Positions 31,734 to 40,615 of a DNA stretch of 42,834 bases are shown here, one piece after another (position 1 is the first letter of the stretch; each line of letters opens with the position of its first letter). Below the pieces are notes generated by a model. That model was not told where the DNA came from, did no database searches, and saw nothing but the letters and a program-made list of their open reading frames with translations. This stretch comes from Lutibacter sp. Its GTDB lineage: Bacteria; Bacteroidota; Bacteroidia; Flavobacteriales; Flavobacteriaceae. The position numbers and the translations under genes are program-made. The stretch spans positions 1-42,834 of the forward strand of contig NZ_WTAR01000108.1 in assembly GCF_013139515.1 (NCBI RefSeq), in the 5' to 3' direction.

Positions 31734-34700
31734 ATGAAGAAAAAAATACTCTTTTTATTAATTGTAGTTTCTCTATTTGTTGTTAATTTAAAATATAATT
31801 TAATTAATAATAACATTGAAGAAACAAGCGATTCTATATCTAAACTTAGGGTTCAACACGCTAAATTTTTAGAAAATAGTCCATTTAAAAACACATTAAA
31901 ACTCTCAAAACCTCAAAGAAAAGCCATACAATTACCTCCAAATAAATATTACGAACGAGAGTGGGAATTAACTATGAATCCCGCTACTGGAAAACCAGAA
32001 CCAAATAAAATATTCGCGCTTCAAAAAAAATTAAACGACAACACAGTTGCAGCAAGAAACCCCGGAGACGCTGACAATAATGCTTGGATAGATAGAGGCC
32101 CAAATAATGTTGGTGGTAGAACTAGAGTTGTTTTATTTGATCCAAATGATAATACTAATAAACGTGTTTTTGCCGGTGGTGTAAGCGGAGGGTTATGGGT
32201 AAACCCAGATATTACAAATGCCGCGTCTACTTGGACACAAGTTTCAGGAGTACCTGGAAATATGAATATTTCATGTATTACCGTAGATCCAAATAATTCA
32301 AATATTTGGTATATTGGAACGGGTGAGCAATATACTTTTGGCGCTGCAGTTGGTAACGGTGTTTACAAAACTACAAATGGTGGTGCTGATTGGGTGAATG
32401 TTCCTGTAGAATTGGCGGGAGTTGGAGATTTATCTAGTTCTACATCAGATTATTTATCAGGTATTTATTATATAAATGATATTATTGCTTGGGACAATGC
32501 AGGTACTACAGAAATATTTGTAGGTGTTGGAGGGCATTATTATGGTGATGCGGCAAACCCAAATAATATTTTAGGATTACAAACGGCTGGATTATATAAA
32601 ACAATTGATAACGGATTAAATTGGAACAGAATTGAATCATCAAATATGCTTTTTACTTGGAGTGGATTTGATTTTTACTATATCCCTAATGATTTTGAAA
32701 TTTCAGCTAATAACACATTGTGGATGGGAACTATTTCAACTCCAGGTATTGGAGGTGGCGGAGGAGGTAGAGTGTTTAGTTCTTCTGATGGTGCTACTTG
32801 GACAGAAGCAGCAGTTTCACCACTAACAACTTCAAATAGAGTTGAATTAGCCGTTTCTTCATCAAATGCTTCTAAAATATATGCATTAACTGAAGGAGAT
32901 GGTACAGACCCTCATATTTTTGTAACGACAAACGGATTTACTAATACAACCGAATTAGCCAAACCAGATGATGCTGATAATGGTATCTCTGCAGCGGATT
33001 TTACACGTGGACAAGCTTTTTATGATTTAGTAATTGAAGTTGACCCAACAGATGATGATATAGTATATGTGGGTGGAATTGATTTATTTAGAACAGACCA
33101 AGGTGAAAATACAAATTTAACCAGCGAATGGAAACAAATATCTAGATGGTCAACAAATCCAGGTTTAGACGGATTATCTTGTTCAATAGTACATGCAGAT
33201 CAACATGCATTTACTTTTAGACCAGATGATAATAACCAAGCTGTTATTGGTGGTGATGGAGGTGTTTATTATGCTAATGATTTATTAAATGCAGAAACTA
33301 CTGATGTTTTTACAGTCATGAATACTGATTATAATGTTACCCAATTTTATTATGGTGGTTATGGTCAAGATGTTTCAAATGAATTAATTATTGCTGGCGC
33401 ACAAGACAACGGATCTCAATTTATAAACGGAGCTGCTGCCGGAGCAAATGCAACCATAGAGGTTTTTGGTGGAGACGGAGCCTACAGTACAATTGATAAA
33501 GATGGAGACTATATGGTTGTTTCGTATGTTTATAATACTCATGTTTATTTTAATTTACCTTATACAGGAAACGGATACTATATAGAAAATGCTACCGATG
33601 AAGGAGATTTTATAAATCCTGCAAGTTTAGATCATAATCAAAACATTATGTATTCTAATGGTTCAGGTAAAATTAATAGATATACATTAGGAACAAGTAT
33701 TGCTACAAAAGTACAGTTAAGTAACGCTTTATTAGATGGAAATCCTTCAGCCTTTAAAGTTTCACCTTTTACAACTGCTAGCACTACATTATTAGTTGGC
33801 ACAGATAATGGCAAACTGCTAAAATTAACCAATGCAAATGCAACAGCATCTTGGTCTGAAATTTCTGGAGGTTCATTTGTAGGAAGTCTTTCTTCTATAG
33901 AATTTGGAGCAACAGAAAACGATATTTTTGTAACATTTCACAATTATGGTGTAACAAGTGTTTGGTACTCTTCAGATGGAGGAGCAAATTGGAGTAATAA
34001 AGAAGGAGATTTACCTGATATGCCAGTCAAATGTATATTACAAAACCCTTTGGTTGCCAATGAAGTAATAATAGGAACCGAATTAGGAATTTGGGCTACC
34101 AATAATTTTAACGATGCTGCTCCAAATTGGATACAATCTAATAATGGTATGCGAGATGTTAAAGTAGTTGATTTAGATTTACGAACAGCCGATAATAGTA
34201 TTTTAGCTACAACACATGGTAGAGGTGTTTTTACAGGAAAATTTAGTGCTACAGACTTTTCTTTTTCAGCACAAAATAGTACAGTTGCAACTTGTAAACC
34301 TGATAATGCTGTTTTTACTTTTGATTTTATTACTACAGAATCATATAATATTACAACAAACTTTACAACTTCTGGTGAACCATCCGGATCAACCATTACT
34401 TTTAGTCCTACCTCATTAGCTACTGATGGCACATTTACAATGACTGTTAGTGATATAGGATCTGTTGCTTTGGGTGAATATACTATAACAGTTATTGGTA
34501 CTGGAAATGAAGTATTTTCTACTGTTGTTATATTAAAAGTAGTGGATGCTAATTTTGGAACATTAACAACTTCTTTACCCAATAATTTGGCTACTGGAAT
34601 AGCTTTAAACGACATAAATTTCACATGGATTGAAGATACTAACGCAACTTTATATGATATTGATATTTCATCAGATGCTGGTTTTAATACCATTATTGAA

Positions 34701-35912
34701 ACTGCAACTAACTTAACTACTAATTCTTATACAAGTAGTACACTATTAAATAATGGAACCATATATTATTGGAGAGTAAGGGGGAAAAACGATTGTAATA
34801 TTGGAGGTTATTCAGTTATTCAAAAATTTCAAACACTCACGCAAAATAACTGTACAAGTGCTACTAATTCAACTACATATTCAATCCCTGATGCAAACCC
34901 AATTAACCCTGGATCTCCAAGGTTATCACCAATAACTATCCCTTCAAGCTTTACTGTAAGTGATATAAATATATCTGTAAATATTACACATACTTGGTTG
35001 TCAGATTTAACAATTTCAATAGTTCCTCCTCCTGCTTCTGGTGCGGCTGAGATAATGTTATTTAATAATTTATGTAATAATGAAGATGGTTTAAATGTGA
35101 CTTATGATGATGATGCAAGTGCAAGTATAACTTGCGGAGGAGATGGTACCATCTCAATAGGTACAATAGTACCAGCAAACCCTTTATCCGGATTTAATGG
35201 TATACTTTCTAATGGAGAATGGAATCTAAAAATTATTGATAGTGAATGGCAAGATACTGGAGATATAAACAGTTGGTCTCTAGAAATTTGTCAAAATGAA
35301 GCAATAACTAGTTCTACTTTCACCAATAACCCAATTACTGTTGCAACAAATAGCACGTACATTTTACAACAAACTGATGTTGAATCTTCTAGCGGAGGTG
35401 TACCTTCTGATGAAATTTATATGGTAACTGAATTACCTGATGCAGGCAATGAAATTAGACTTAGTGATGTTGCTCTTGCAATTGGAGAAACTTTTACTCA
35501 AGATGATATTAATTTAGGGAACATTAAATTTGTGAATACAAGCGCTATTACAGCAACCGATTCGTTTAAAGTAGATATAACAAATGCAACTAACGGCTTT
35601 ATTGCTGACCAATCCATTATTTTTTCAATTGATGAAACATTGGCTGTGCGTAGAGATTTTTTAAAAGAAGCTGGAGTTTCAATTTACCCAACAGTTTCAA
35701 ACGGTAATTTTTCAATTTCTTCAAAAACCAATTTAGGCGAAACAATTCTTGAAATTTACACAATTACTGGCCAAAGAGTTTTTAATAAAATGTTAGATTT
35801 TAATTTTGGAAATATTGAGTTTGTAGAAGCCAATAATTTAACTTCAGGAATTTACATTTTACGTTTAACTTCTGATAGATCTCAAGGAAGTAAAAAAATA
35901 ATTATCAATTAA
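31734..35912 (+). CDS. Large T9SS-secreted protein: sortilin/BNR-like beta-propeller, P-type domain, type A sorting domain
   Basis: A 1392-residue exported protein. It starts with a hydrophobic segment (KKKILFLLIVVSLFVVNL), then a pro-region. Residues about 115-850 are VPS10/BNR-like propeller repeats (WIDRGPNNVGGRTRVVLFDP, GVYKTTNGGADW, GLYKTIDNGLNW, WYSSDGGANWSNKEGDLP). About 850-1050 are Ig/fibronectin-like. About 1060-1190 resemble the proprotein-convertase P domain (SFTVSDINISVNITHTWLSD, GEWNLKIIDSEWQDTGDINS). The last 78 residues (SIYPTVSNGNFSIS ... SGIYILRLTS) are a type A sorting domain for type IX secretion. No protease triad was found, so it is more likely a binding or adhesion protein. 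It ends overlapping the convergent DUF3078 gene by four bases. Confidence 0.88.
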   Translation: MKKKILFLLIVVSLFVVNLKYNLINNNIEETSDSISKLRVQHAKFLENSPFKNTLKLSKPQRKAIQLPPNKYYEREWELTMNPATGKPEPNKIFALQKKLNDNTVAARNPGDADNNAWIDRGPNNVGGRTRVVLFDPNDNTNKRVFAGGVSGGLWVNPDITNAASTWTQVSGVPGNMNISCITVDPNNSNIWYIGTGEQYTFGAAVGNGVYKTTNGGADWVNVPVELAGVGDLSSSTSDYLSGIYYINDIIAWDNAGTTEIFVGVGGHYYGDAANPNNILGLQTAGLYKTIDNGLNWNRIESSNMLFTWSGFDFYYIPNDFEISANNTLWMGTISTPGIGGGGGGRVFSSSDGATWTEAAVSPLTTSNRVELAVSSSNASKIYALTEGDGTDPHIFVTTNGFTNTTELAKPDDADNGISAADFTRGQAFYDLVIEVDPTDDDIVYVGGIDLFRTDQGENTNLTSEWKQISRWSTNPGLDGLSCSIVHADQHAFTFRPDDNNQAVIGGDGGVYYANDLLNAETTDVFTVMNTDYNVTQFYYGGYGQDVSNELIIAGAQDNGSQFINGAAAGANATIEVFGGDGAYSTIDKDGDYMVVSYVYNTHVYFNLPYTGNGYYIENATDEGDFINPASLDHNQNIMYSNGSGKINRYTLGTSIATKVQLSNALLDGNPSAFKVSPFTTASTTLLVGTDNGKLLKLTNANATASWSEISGGSFVGSLSSIEFGATENDIFVTFHNYGVTSVWYSSDGGANWSNKEGDLPDMPVKCILQNPLVANEVIIGTELGIWATNNFNDAAPNWIQSNNGMRDVKVVDLDLRTADNSILATTHGRGVFTGKFSATDFSFSAQNSTVATCKPDNAVFTFDFITTESYNITTNFTTSGEPSGSTITFSPTSLATDGTFTMTVSDIGSVALGEYTITVIGTGNEVFSTVVILKVVDANFGTLTTSLPNNLATGIALNDINFTWIEDTNATLYDIDISSDAGFNTIIETATNLTTNSYTSSTLLNNGTIYYWRVRGKNDCNIGGYSVIQKFQTLTQNNCTSATNSTTYSIPDANPINPGSPRLSPITIPSSFTVSDINISVNITHTWLSDLTISIVPPPASGAAEIMLFNNLCNNEDGLNVTYDDDASASITCGGDGTISIGTIVPANPLSGFNGILSNGEWNLKIIDSEWQDTGDINSWSLEICQNEAITSSTFTNNPITVATNSTYILQQTDVESSSGGVPSDEIYMVTELPDAGNEIRLSDVALAIGETFTQDDINLGNIKFVNTSAITATDSFKVDITNATNGFIADQSIIFSIDETLAVRRDFLKEAGVSIYPTVSNGNFSISSKTNLGETILEIYTITGQRVFNKMLDFNFGNIEFVEANNLTSGIYILRLTSDRSQGSKKIIIN

Positions 35913-36865
35913 AAAACATAGGAAAAACCAACTCCTAAAAGTTGTTTTAATTGAATTTTAGGTCCTAAAATATCTAATTCTCCATCATTATTAATATCTT
36001 CTTTATGGTTTACATCATCATCAAAAAGTAGTTGAGAACCAACATTTGCAGTTACATATTTATTAATTGTTAAATCAAAACTTAACTCCCAGTTTACATC
36101 TATGTTTCCGTAATCGTGTAAATAATCAGAGTATAAACTTAATTTATTTTGCATTTTTATATTTTCCATAACAGTTGCTTTCCATTCGCTAGTAAGCAAT
36201 GTTCCAAACTCCATTTTAGTATTCTTTCCTTCTAAAATTAAAACATCTAATTCATCATAAACAGCAGGTGATACACCAAAAGCACCTTCATTTGCAAGAC
36301 TTTGATTGTAAACAAATGTTGTTTTATTAGTTACTGGTGAAATATACACTTTTAAATTATTTTTTTTGGAGGAATATTCAGATCCTATTCCTAAAAAAAG
36401 ATATGCAGGTGAAAAGAATTTTGAAATCGGTTTTTCTGTATTTGGGTATTTATAACCGTTTGTAAATTGAGTTTTAAAGTTGAATTTTGCTGAATAATAC
36501 CAATTAGACGCTGTATTTTCTCTATAACCAAAAGTTGAATTTATTTCTAATAAATCTTCTGTTTTTCTTAATTCTCTTTCTGCTTCTTTATTCAAGCCAT
36601 AATTGCTTTTTATTTCATTAGACCATGATAAATGATTGTTTTTATAATTCCGTATCAAATGAATTTTTAATATTCCTGACATTGAATTATTACCTCCTGC
36701 ATTCCAATTTACAAATGAATTTTGGGTGAAGATTAATTTAATTGTATTGCTATTTTTCCAATGACTTAAAGAATCTTGCTGTACGGCTAAAGAATCGTTT
36801 ACTACTGTCGCTTTTGAAATTACGATACTAAAAAGTGAAAAAATAATGAATAAATGAAACTTCAT
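35909..36865 (-). CDS. DUF3078 outer-membrane beta-barrel-like protein (copy 2)
   Basis: A 318-residue exported protein, paralogous to the one at 21923-22765: both have the hallmark (here NSFVNWNAGGNNSMSG), WYYSAKFNFKTQFTNG, a KMEFGTLL strand and an aromatic C-terminal strand (LLGVGFSYVF). The signal peptide is MKFHLFIIFSLFSIVISKA. An insert near the C-terminus (DINNDGELDILGP) looks like a calcium-binding-style acidic loop. Function unknown, presumably an outer-membrane barrel. It lies just downstream of dxs (60-base gap, same strand) and may be co-transcribed with it. Confidence 0.82.
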   Translation of the reverse strand: MKFHLFIIFSLFSIVISKATVVNDSLAVQQDSLSHWKNSNTIKLIFTQNSFVNWNAGGNNSMSGILKIHLIRNYKNNHLSWSNEIKSNYGLNKEAERELRKTEDLLEINSTFGYRENTASNWYYSAKFNFKTQFTNGYKYPNTEKPISKFFSPAYLFLGIGSEYSSKKNNLKVYISPVTNKTTFVYNQSLANEGAFGVSPAVYDELDVLILEGKNTKMEFGTLLTSEWKATVMENIKMQNKLSLYSDYLHDYGNIDVNWELSFDLTINKYVTANVGSQLLFDDDVNHKEDINNDGELDILGPKIQLKQLLGVGFSYVF

Positions 36866-36925
36866 TTTTATAAAAAAATTAATGTTGAAATAAAATAAAC
36901 GGTAAAGAAAAGAAGAATCGTATAA

Positions 36926-38698
36926 TTATAAAACTTTTATTAAAAAATCTTTTAATTTTTCTTTAGAGAGTTGAATAGAATCAAATAATTCTTCCGTTGT
37001 GCCATGTTCAATGAAAGTGTCAGGAATTCCTAAATTTTTAATGTTGTTTTTTTTGTAATTATTATTTGAAGCAAACTCTAAAATAGCACTTCCAAAACCT
37101 CCTACAATAGTACCATCTTCTATTGTAATAATTGTGTTAAAATTTTTAAAAACTGTATGCAATAATTCCCTGTCTAAAGGTTTTACAAAACGCATATTGT
37201 AGTGCGCAAATTTGTTTAAAGGCAATTCTTTTTGAAGTTCAATAATGGTATTTCCAATAGTTCCTATAGTTAAAATTGCAATTTCATTTCCTTCAGAAAC
37301 ACACTCCCCTTTACCTATTTTAATGGTAGAAAACGCCTGCTTCCAATCAATACTTGTTCCCCTTCCTCTTGGGTAACGAATTGCTAATGGAAAATCAACT
37401 CCTAATTGAGCAGTGTACATTATGTTACGTAATTCAAACTCGTTTAGTGGTGCAAAAATCACTAAATTAGGAATACAACGTAAATAAGCAATATCAAAAA
37501 CTCCGTGATGCGTTGCACCATCTTCACCAACAATTCCAGCTCTATCAATACAAAAAATAACGGATAAATTTTGCAATGCTACGTCGTGAATAATTTGATC
37601 ATAAGAACGTTGTAAAAAAGTAGAATAAATAGTGCAAAAAGGGATTAAACCTTGCGTAGCCATTCCAGCAGCTAAAGTTACTGCGTGCTGCTCTGCAATT
37701 CCCACATCAAAAGCTCTGTTAGGCAATTCCTCAAGCATTAATTTTAAGGAACTTCCTGTTGGCATAGCTGGTGTAATTCCAACTATTTTATCATTTTTTT
37801 TAGCCAGTTCAACAATAGTTTCACCAAATACATCTTGAAATTTTGGAGGCTGAAAACTTGTATTTTTTGTAATTCTTTCACCTGTTATTTTATCAAATTT
37901 CCCAGGCGCATGGTATGTTACTTGATCTTGTTCAGCTTTTTCTAAACCTTTACCTTTTGTAGTAATTATATGTAAAAATTTAGGCCCTTTAATAGATTTT
38001 AACCGTTTTAATTCTATAATAACTTCATTAATATTATGACCATCAATTGGACCAGAATAATTAAAGTTCAAAGCTTCAATTATGTTGTTTTTTCTAACTT
38101 TTTTTCCTGCTTTTACATTTGTAAAATAATTTTTTAATGCGCCTACACTTGGGTCAATTCCCATCGTATTGTCATTCAAAATAATTAACAAATTAGCATC
38201 AGTAACACCTGCGTGATTCAAACCTTCAAAAGCCATTCCGCTTGCAATAGAAGCATCTCCAATTACTGCAATATGATGTTTATCAAAATCACCTTTAATT
38301 TTTGAAGCAATGGCCATTCCTAAAGCCGCTGAAATTGATGTAGATGAATGTCCAGTACCAAAAGCATCATACACACTTTCTTTTCTATTTGGAAAACCTG
38401 CAATTCCGCCCAATTGTCTATTTGTATGAAATTTATCTCGCCTTTCAGTTAAAATTTTATGCCCGTATGCTTGGTGACCAACGTCCCAAATTAACAAATC
38501 ATTTGGTGTGTCAAATACATAATGTAGTGCAATTGTTAATTCCACAACACCTAAACTAGCACCTAAATGGCCTTCTTTTACTGCAACAATATCAATAATA
38601 AAATCACGCAGTTCTTTTGCAACTTTTGGCAGTTGATTTTTAGAAAGTTTACGTAAATCTGTAGGATTATTAATATGTGCTAACAAATTAGTTTTCAT
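36926..38698 (-). CDS. dxs: 1-deoxy-D-xylulose-5-phosphate synthase
   Basis: Joins pyruvate and glyceraldehyde-3-phosphate with thiamine diphosphate to begin the non-mevalonate isoprenoid pathway. The 590 residues match the shorter Bacteroidota form. Visible motifs: LIWDVGHQAYGHKILTERRD, FGTGHSSTSISAALGMA, the thiamine-diphosphate/Mg block VIGDASIASGMAFEGLNHAG through ILNDNTMGIDP, the catalytic glutamate in DVGIAEQHAVTLAAG, and DRAGIVGEDGATHHGVFDIAYLR. Here the usual GDG reads GDA, which is common in this phylum's enzymes and not a defect. It is cytosolic. A DUF3078 gene follows on the same strand. Confidence 0.96.
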   Translation of the reverse strand: MKTNLLAHINNPTDLRKLSKNQLPKVAKELRDFIIDIVAVKEGHLGASLGVVELTIALHYVFDTPNDLLIWDVGHQAYGHKILTERRDKFHTNRQLGGIAGFPNRKESVYDAFGTGHSSTSISAALGMAIASKIKGDFDKHHIAVIGDASIASGMAFEGLNHAGVTDANLLIILNDNTMGIDPSVGALKNYFTNVKAGKKVRKNNIIEALNFNYSGPIDGHNINEVIIELKRLKSIKGPKFLHIITTKGKGLEKAEQDQVTYHAPGKFDKITGERITKNTSFQPPKFQDVFGETIVELAKKNDKIVGITPAMPTGSSLKLMLEELPNRAFDVGIAEQHAVTLAAGMATQGLIPFCTIYSTFLQRSYDQIIHDVALQNLSVIFCIDRAGIVGEDGATHHGVFDIAYLRCIPNLVIFAPLNEFELRNIMYTAQLGVDFPLAIRYPRGRGTSIDWKQAFSTIKIGKGECVSEGNEIAILTIGTIGNTIIELQKELPLNKFAHYNMRFVKPLDRELLHTVFKNFNTIITIEDGTIVGGFGSAILEFASNNNYKKNNIKNLGIPDTFIEHGTTEELFDSIQLSKEKLKDFLIKVL

Positions 38699-38845
38699 CT
38701 GTTCGAACTTTATTTTTTAGAGGTAACAGATGGTGTTCGCTATTCCTCATTTTTATAGGTGTCAAAATTTGTATTACTCGGTTCATGCAATACAAAACTA
38801 CACTATTAAATTGTACGTTGAAATAAAAAAAATTACTTTTGAACT
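38699..38845. other. Intergenic region between divergent dxs and tadA
   Basis: 147 bases with no supported gene. Apart from the tadA -7 element I see no terminator, riboswitch or long repeat. Confidence 0.5.
38834..38841 (+). promoter_or_regulatory. -7 promoter element (TACTTTTG) of the tRNA-adenosine-deaminase-like gene
   Basis: Perfect TAnnTTTG match ending only four bases before the ATG at 38846. The transcript would start at or next to the start codon, suggesting a leaderless mRNA. Confidence 0.55.
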
Positions 38846-39295
38846 ATGATGAAACCTTTTGATGATACTTATTTTATGAAACGTGCTTTGCAAGAAGCTC
38901 AACTTGCATTTGATAAAAATGAAGTACCAGTTGGAGCAGTTATTGTAATGAATAATCAAATTATTGCTCGTGCTCATAATTTAACTGAAACATTGAACGA
39001 TGTAACTGCTCATGCTGAAATGCAAGCTTTTACTGCCGCAGCAGATTTTTTAGGTGGAAAATATTTAAAAGAATGTACGTTGTATGTAACTTTAGAACCT
39101 TGCCAAATGTGCGCTGGTGCTAGTTATTGGACTCAAATTGGTAAAATTGTATATGGTGCTTCTGAAGAAAAAAGGGGATTTATAAACTTAAACACAACAT
39201 TACATCCAAAAACAACAGTTGTTGCTGGGGTTTTAAAAGAAGAATGCGCTACGCTTTTAAAAAAGTTTTTTATTGAAAAACGAAATTTGAATTAA
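38846..39295 (+). CDS. tadA: tRNA-specific adenosine deaminase / nucleoside deaminase (TadA-like)
   Basis: A 149-residue cytidine-deaminase-fold zinc enzyme. The catalytic set is clear: His-Ala-Glu in VTAHAEMQAFT and the zinc cysteines in LEPCQMCAGA. FDKNEVPVGAVIV and TLNDVTAHAE fit TadA, which makes inosine at the tRNA wobble position; a guanine-deaminase-type relative is the alternative. Two ATGs are adjacent (38846 and 38849). The -7 element ends four bases upstream, leaving no room for a leader. It is convergent with a small membrane protein gene seven bases away. Confidence 0.88.
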   Translation: MMKPFDDTYFMKRALQEAQLAFDKNEVPVGAVIVMNNQIIARAHNLTETLNDVTAHAEMQAFTAAADFLGGKYLKECTLYVTLEPCQMCAGASYWTQIGKIVYGASEEKRGFINLNTTLHPKTTVVAGVLKEECATLLKKFFIEKRNLN

Positions 39296-39302
39296 GAAAA
39301 AA

Positions 39303-39551
39303 TTAGTTATTTTTTTTGTTCTCTTTTTCGTTTTCTTTCAATTTTTCAAACCATTTATCTAATCTAAATTCACTCACATTTTTATCTTTATACCTGTGAA
39401 AAATAAATAAAGGCATTAATATAAATGCAACTACTAACACACAAATTCCAATAATAATTTCACCATTGGTATCGCCATTAGATTTAATATAAAAGCCATA
39501 AGTTAGTAAACCAATAACCAAAATTAAAATAGTACTTAACACAAATTTCAT
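39303..39551 (-). CDS. Small two-helix membrane protein, hypothetical
   Basis: 82 residues. Two hydrophobic helices, about 3-21 (VLSTILILVIGLLTYGFYI) and 33-51 (IIIGICVLVVAFILMPLFI), flank a short polar loop (KSNGDTNGE). A basic/acidic tail (HRYKDKNVSEFRLDKWFEKLKENEKENKK) follows and should lie in the cytoplasm. I do not recognise a family with certainty. It lies between two plus-strand genes, convergent with tadA and divergent from the glycerophosphodiesterase gene. Confidence 0.65.
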   Translation of the reverse strand: MKFVLSTILILVIGLLTYGFYIKSNGDTNGEIIIGICVLVVAFILMPLFIFHRYKDKNVSEFRLDKWFEKLKENEKENKKNN

Positions 39552-39622
39552 AAATAGATGTTTGTAATTATGGTTGTAAAACTACAAAAAGTAATATATT
39601 TAAACCGTTTTAAACTTATAAT

Positions 39623-40615
39623 ATGTCCAAATATTTAGCAGTAATTTTAGTTTTATGTTTTATAGGTTGTAATACTAAAGAAGTAAATACAACAGTTAAG
39701 CAAAACAGGAGTGAAAAAAGTGTAATTGCACATCGTGGTGCTTCGGGATATTTGCCTGAACATACGTTACCGGCAAAGGCAATGGCGTATGCAATGAATG
39801 TTCATTTTATTGAACAAGATATTGTATTAAGTAAAGATAATGTAGCAGTTGTAATTCATGATATTCATTTAGAAACAGTGACAGACGTTGCTAAAAAATT
39901 TCCTGACAGAAATAGAGAAGATGGCCGTTTTTATGTGATTGATTTTACATTTGAAGAATTAAAACAGTTAAATGTTTCAGAACGGTTTATCCCTAAGACT
40001 GATAAAGCTGTATATCCAACTCGTTTCCCTTTAAATAAATCAATGTTTAAATTACATTCTTTACAAGAAGAAATAGAATTAATTCAAGGATTGAATAAAA
40101 GCACAGGGAAAAATATTGGGATTTATCCTGAAATAAAAGCGCCTGCTTTTCATTTAGAAGAAGGAAAAGATATTTCAAAAATTGTATTGGAAGTATTAAC
40201 AAATTATGGTTATAAAACCAAAGATGATAACTGTATTTTACAATGTTTTGACGCTCATGAATTGAAACGAATTAGAACTGAACTTGAAAGTGAATTATTT
40301 TTAGTTCAACTTATTGAGTTTGAAGAAGAAGAGTTAAGATTAGAAGAATTCGCAACATACGCAGATGGGATTGGCCCTTGGATTCAACAAATTATTAAAG
40401 GAAAGGATGAAAATGGAAAATGGTTAATTTCAGACTTGGTTTCTAATGCACATAAACTTAATTTAAAAGTACACGCCTATACGTTTAGAGCCGATCAACT
40501 TGGGCCTTTTAAAACTTTTGAAGATTTACTAAGCGTAGCCTTATATGAAGCAAACATTGATGGTGTTTTTACAGATTTCCCAGATAAAGCGGTCAATTTT
40601 GTAAACAAAAACTAA
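39623..40615 (+). CDS. glpQ: Glycerophosphodiester phosphodiesterase, lipoprotein (GlpQ-like)
   Basis: Hydrolyses deacylated phospholipids (glycerophosphodiesters) to glycerol-3-phosphate and an alcohol. The 330 residues begin with a lipoprotein signal (MSKYLAVILVLCFIGC, Cys16 lipidated), so the enzyme is anchored to a periplasmic or outer membrane face. The TIM-barrel catalytic elements are IAHRGASGYLPEHTLPAKAMAYAM, the metal pair EQDIVLSKDNVAVVIHD, YPEIKAPAFH and VHAYTFRADQLG. The length and insert between strands fit periplasmic GlpQ rather than cytosolic UgpQ. The stop overlaps the end of the convergent ClC gene by four bases. Confidence 0.92.
   Translation: MSKYLAVILVLCFIGCNTKEVNTTVKQNRSEKSVIAHRGASGYLPEHTLPAKAMAYAMNVHFIEQDIVLSKDNVAVVIHDIHLETVTDVAKKFPDRNREDGRFYVIDFTFEELKQLNVSERFIPKTDKAVYPTRFPLNKSMFKLHSLQEEIELIQGLNKSTGKNIGIYPEIKAPAFHLEEGKDISKIVLEVLTNYGYKTKDDNCILQCFDAHELKRIRTELESELFLVQLIEFEEEELRLEEFATYADGIGPWIQQIIKGKDENGKWLISDLVSNAHKLNLKVHAYTFRADQLGPFKTFEDLLSVALYEANIDGVFTDFPDKAVNFVNKN

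Noticed and set aside
33944-34693. A 249-residue frame on the opposite strand of the large secreted protein gene
   Set aside because: It lies wholly inside a gene with clear domains, has no recognisable motif or start signals, and is explained by the composition of the sense gene.
38232-38300. Dxs with a broken thiamine-diphosphate motif (GDA instead of GDG)
   Set aside because: Other motifs are intact and this variation is usual in Bacteroidota enzymes.
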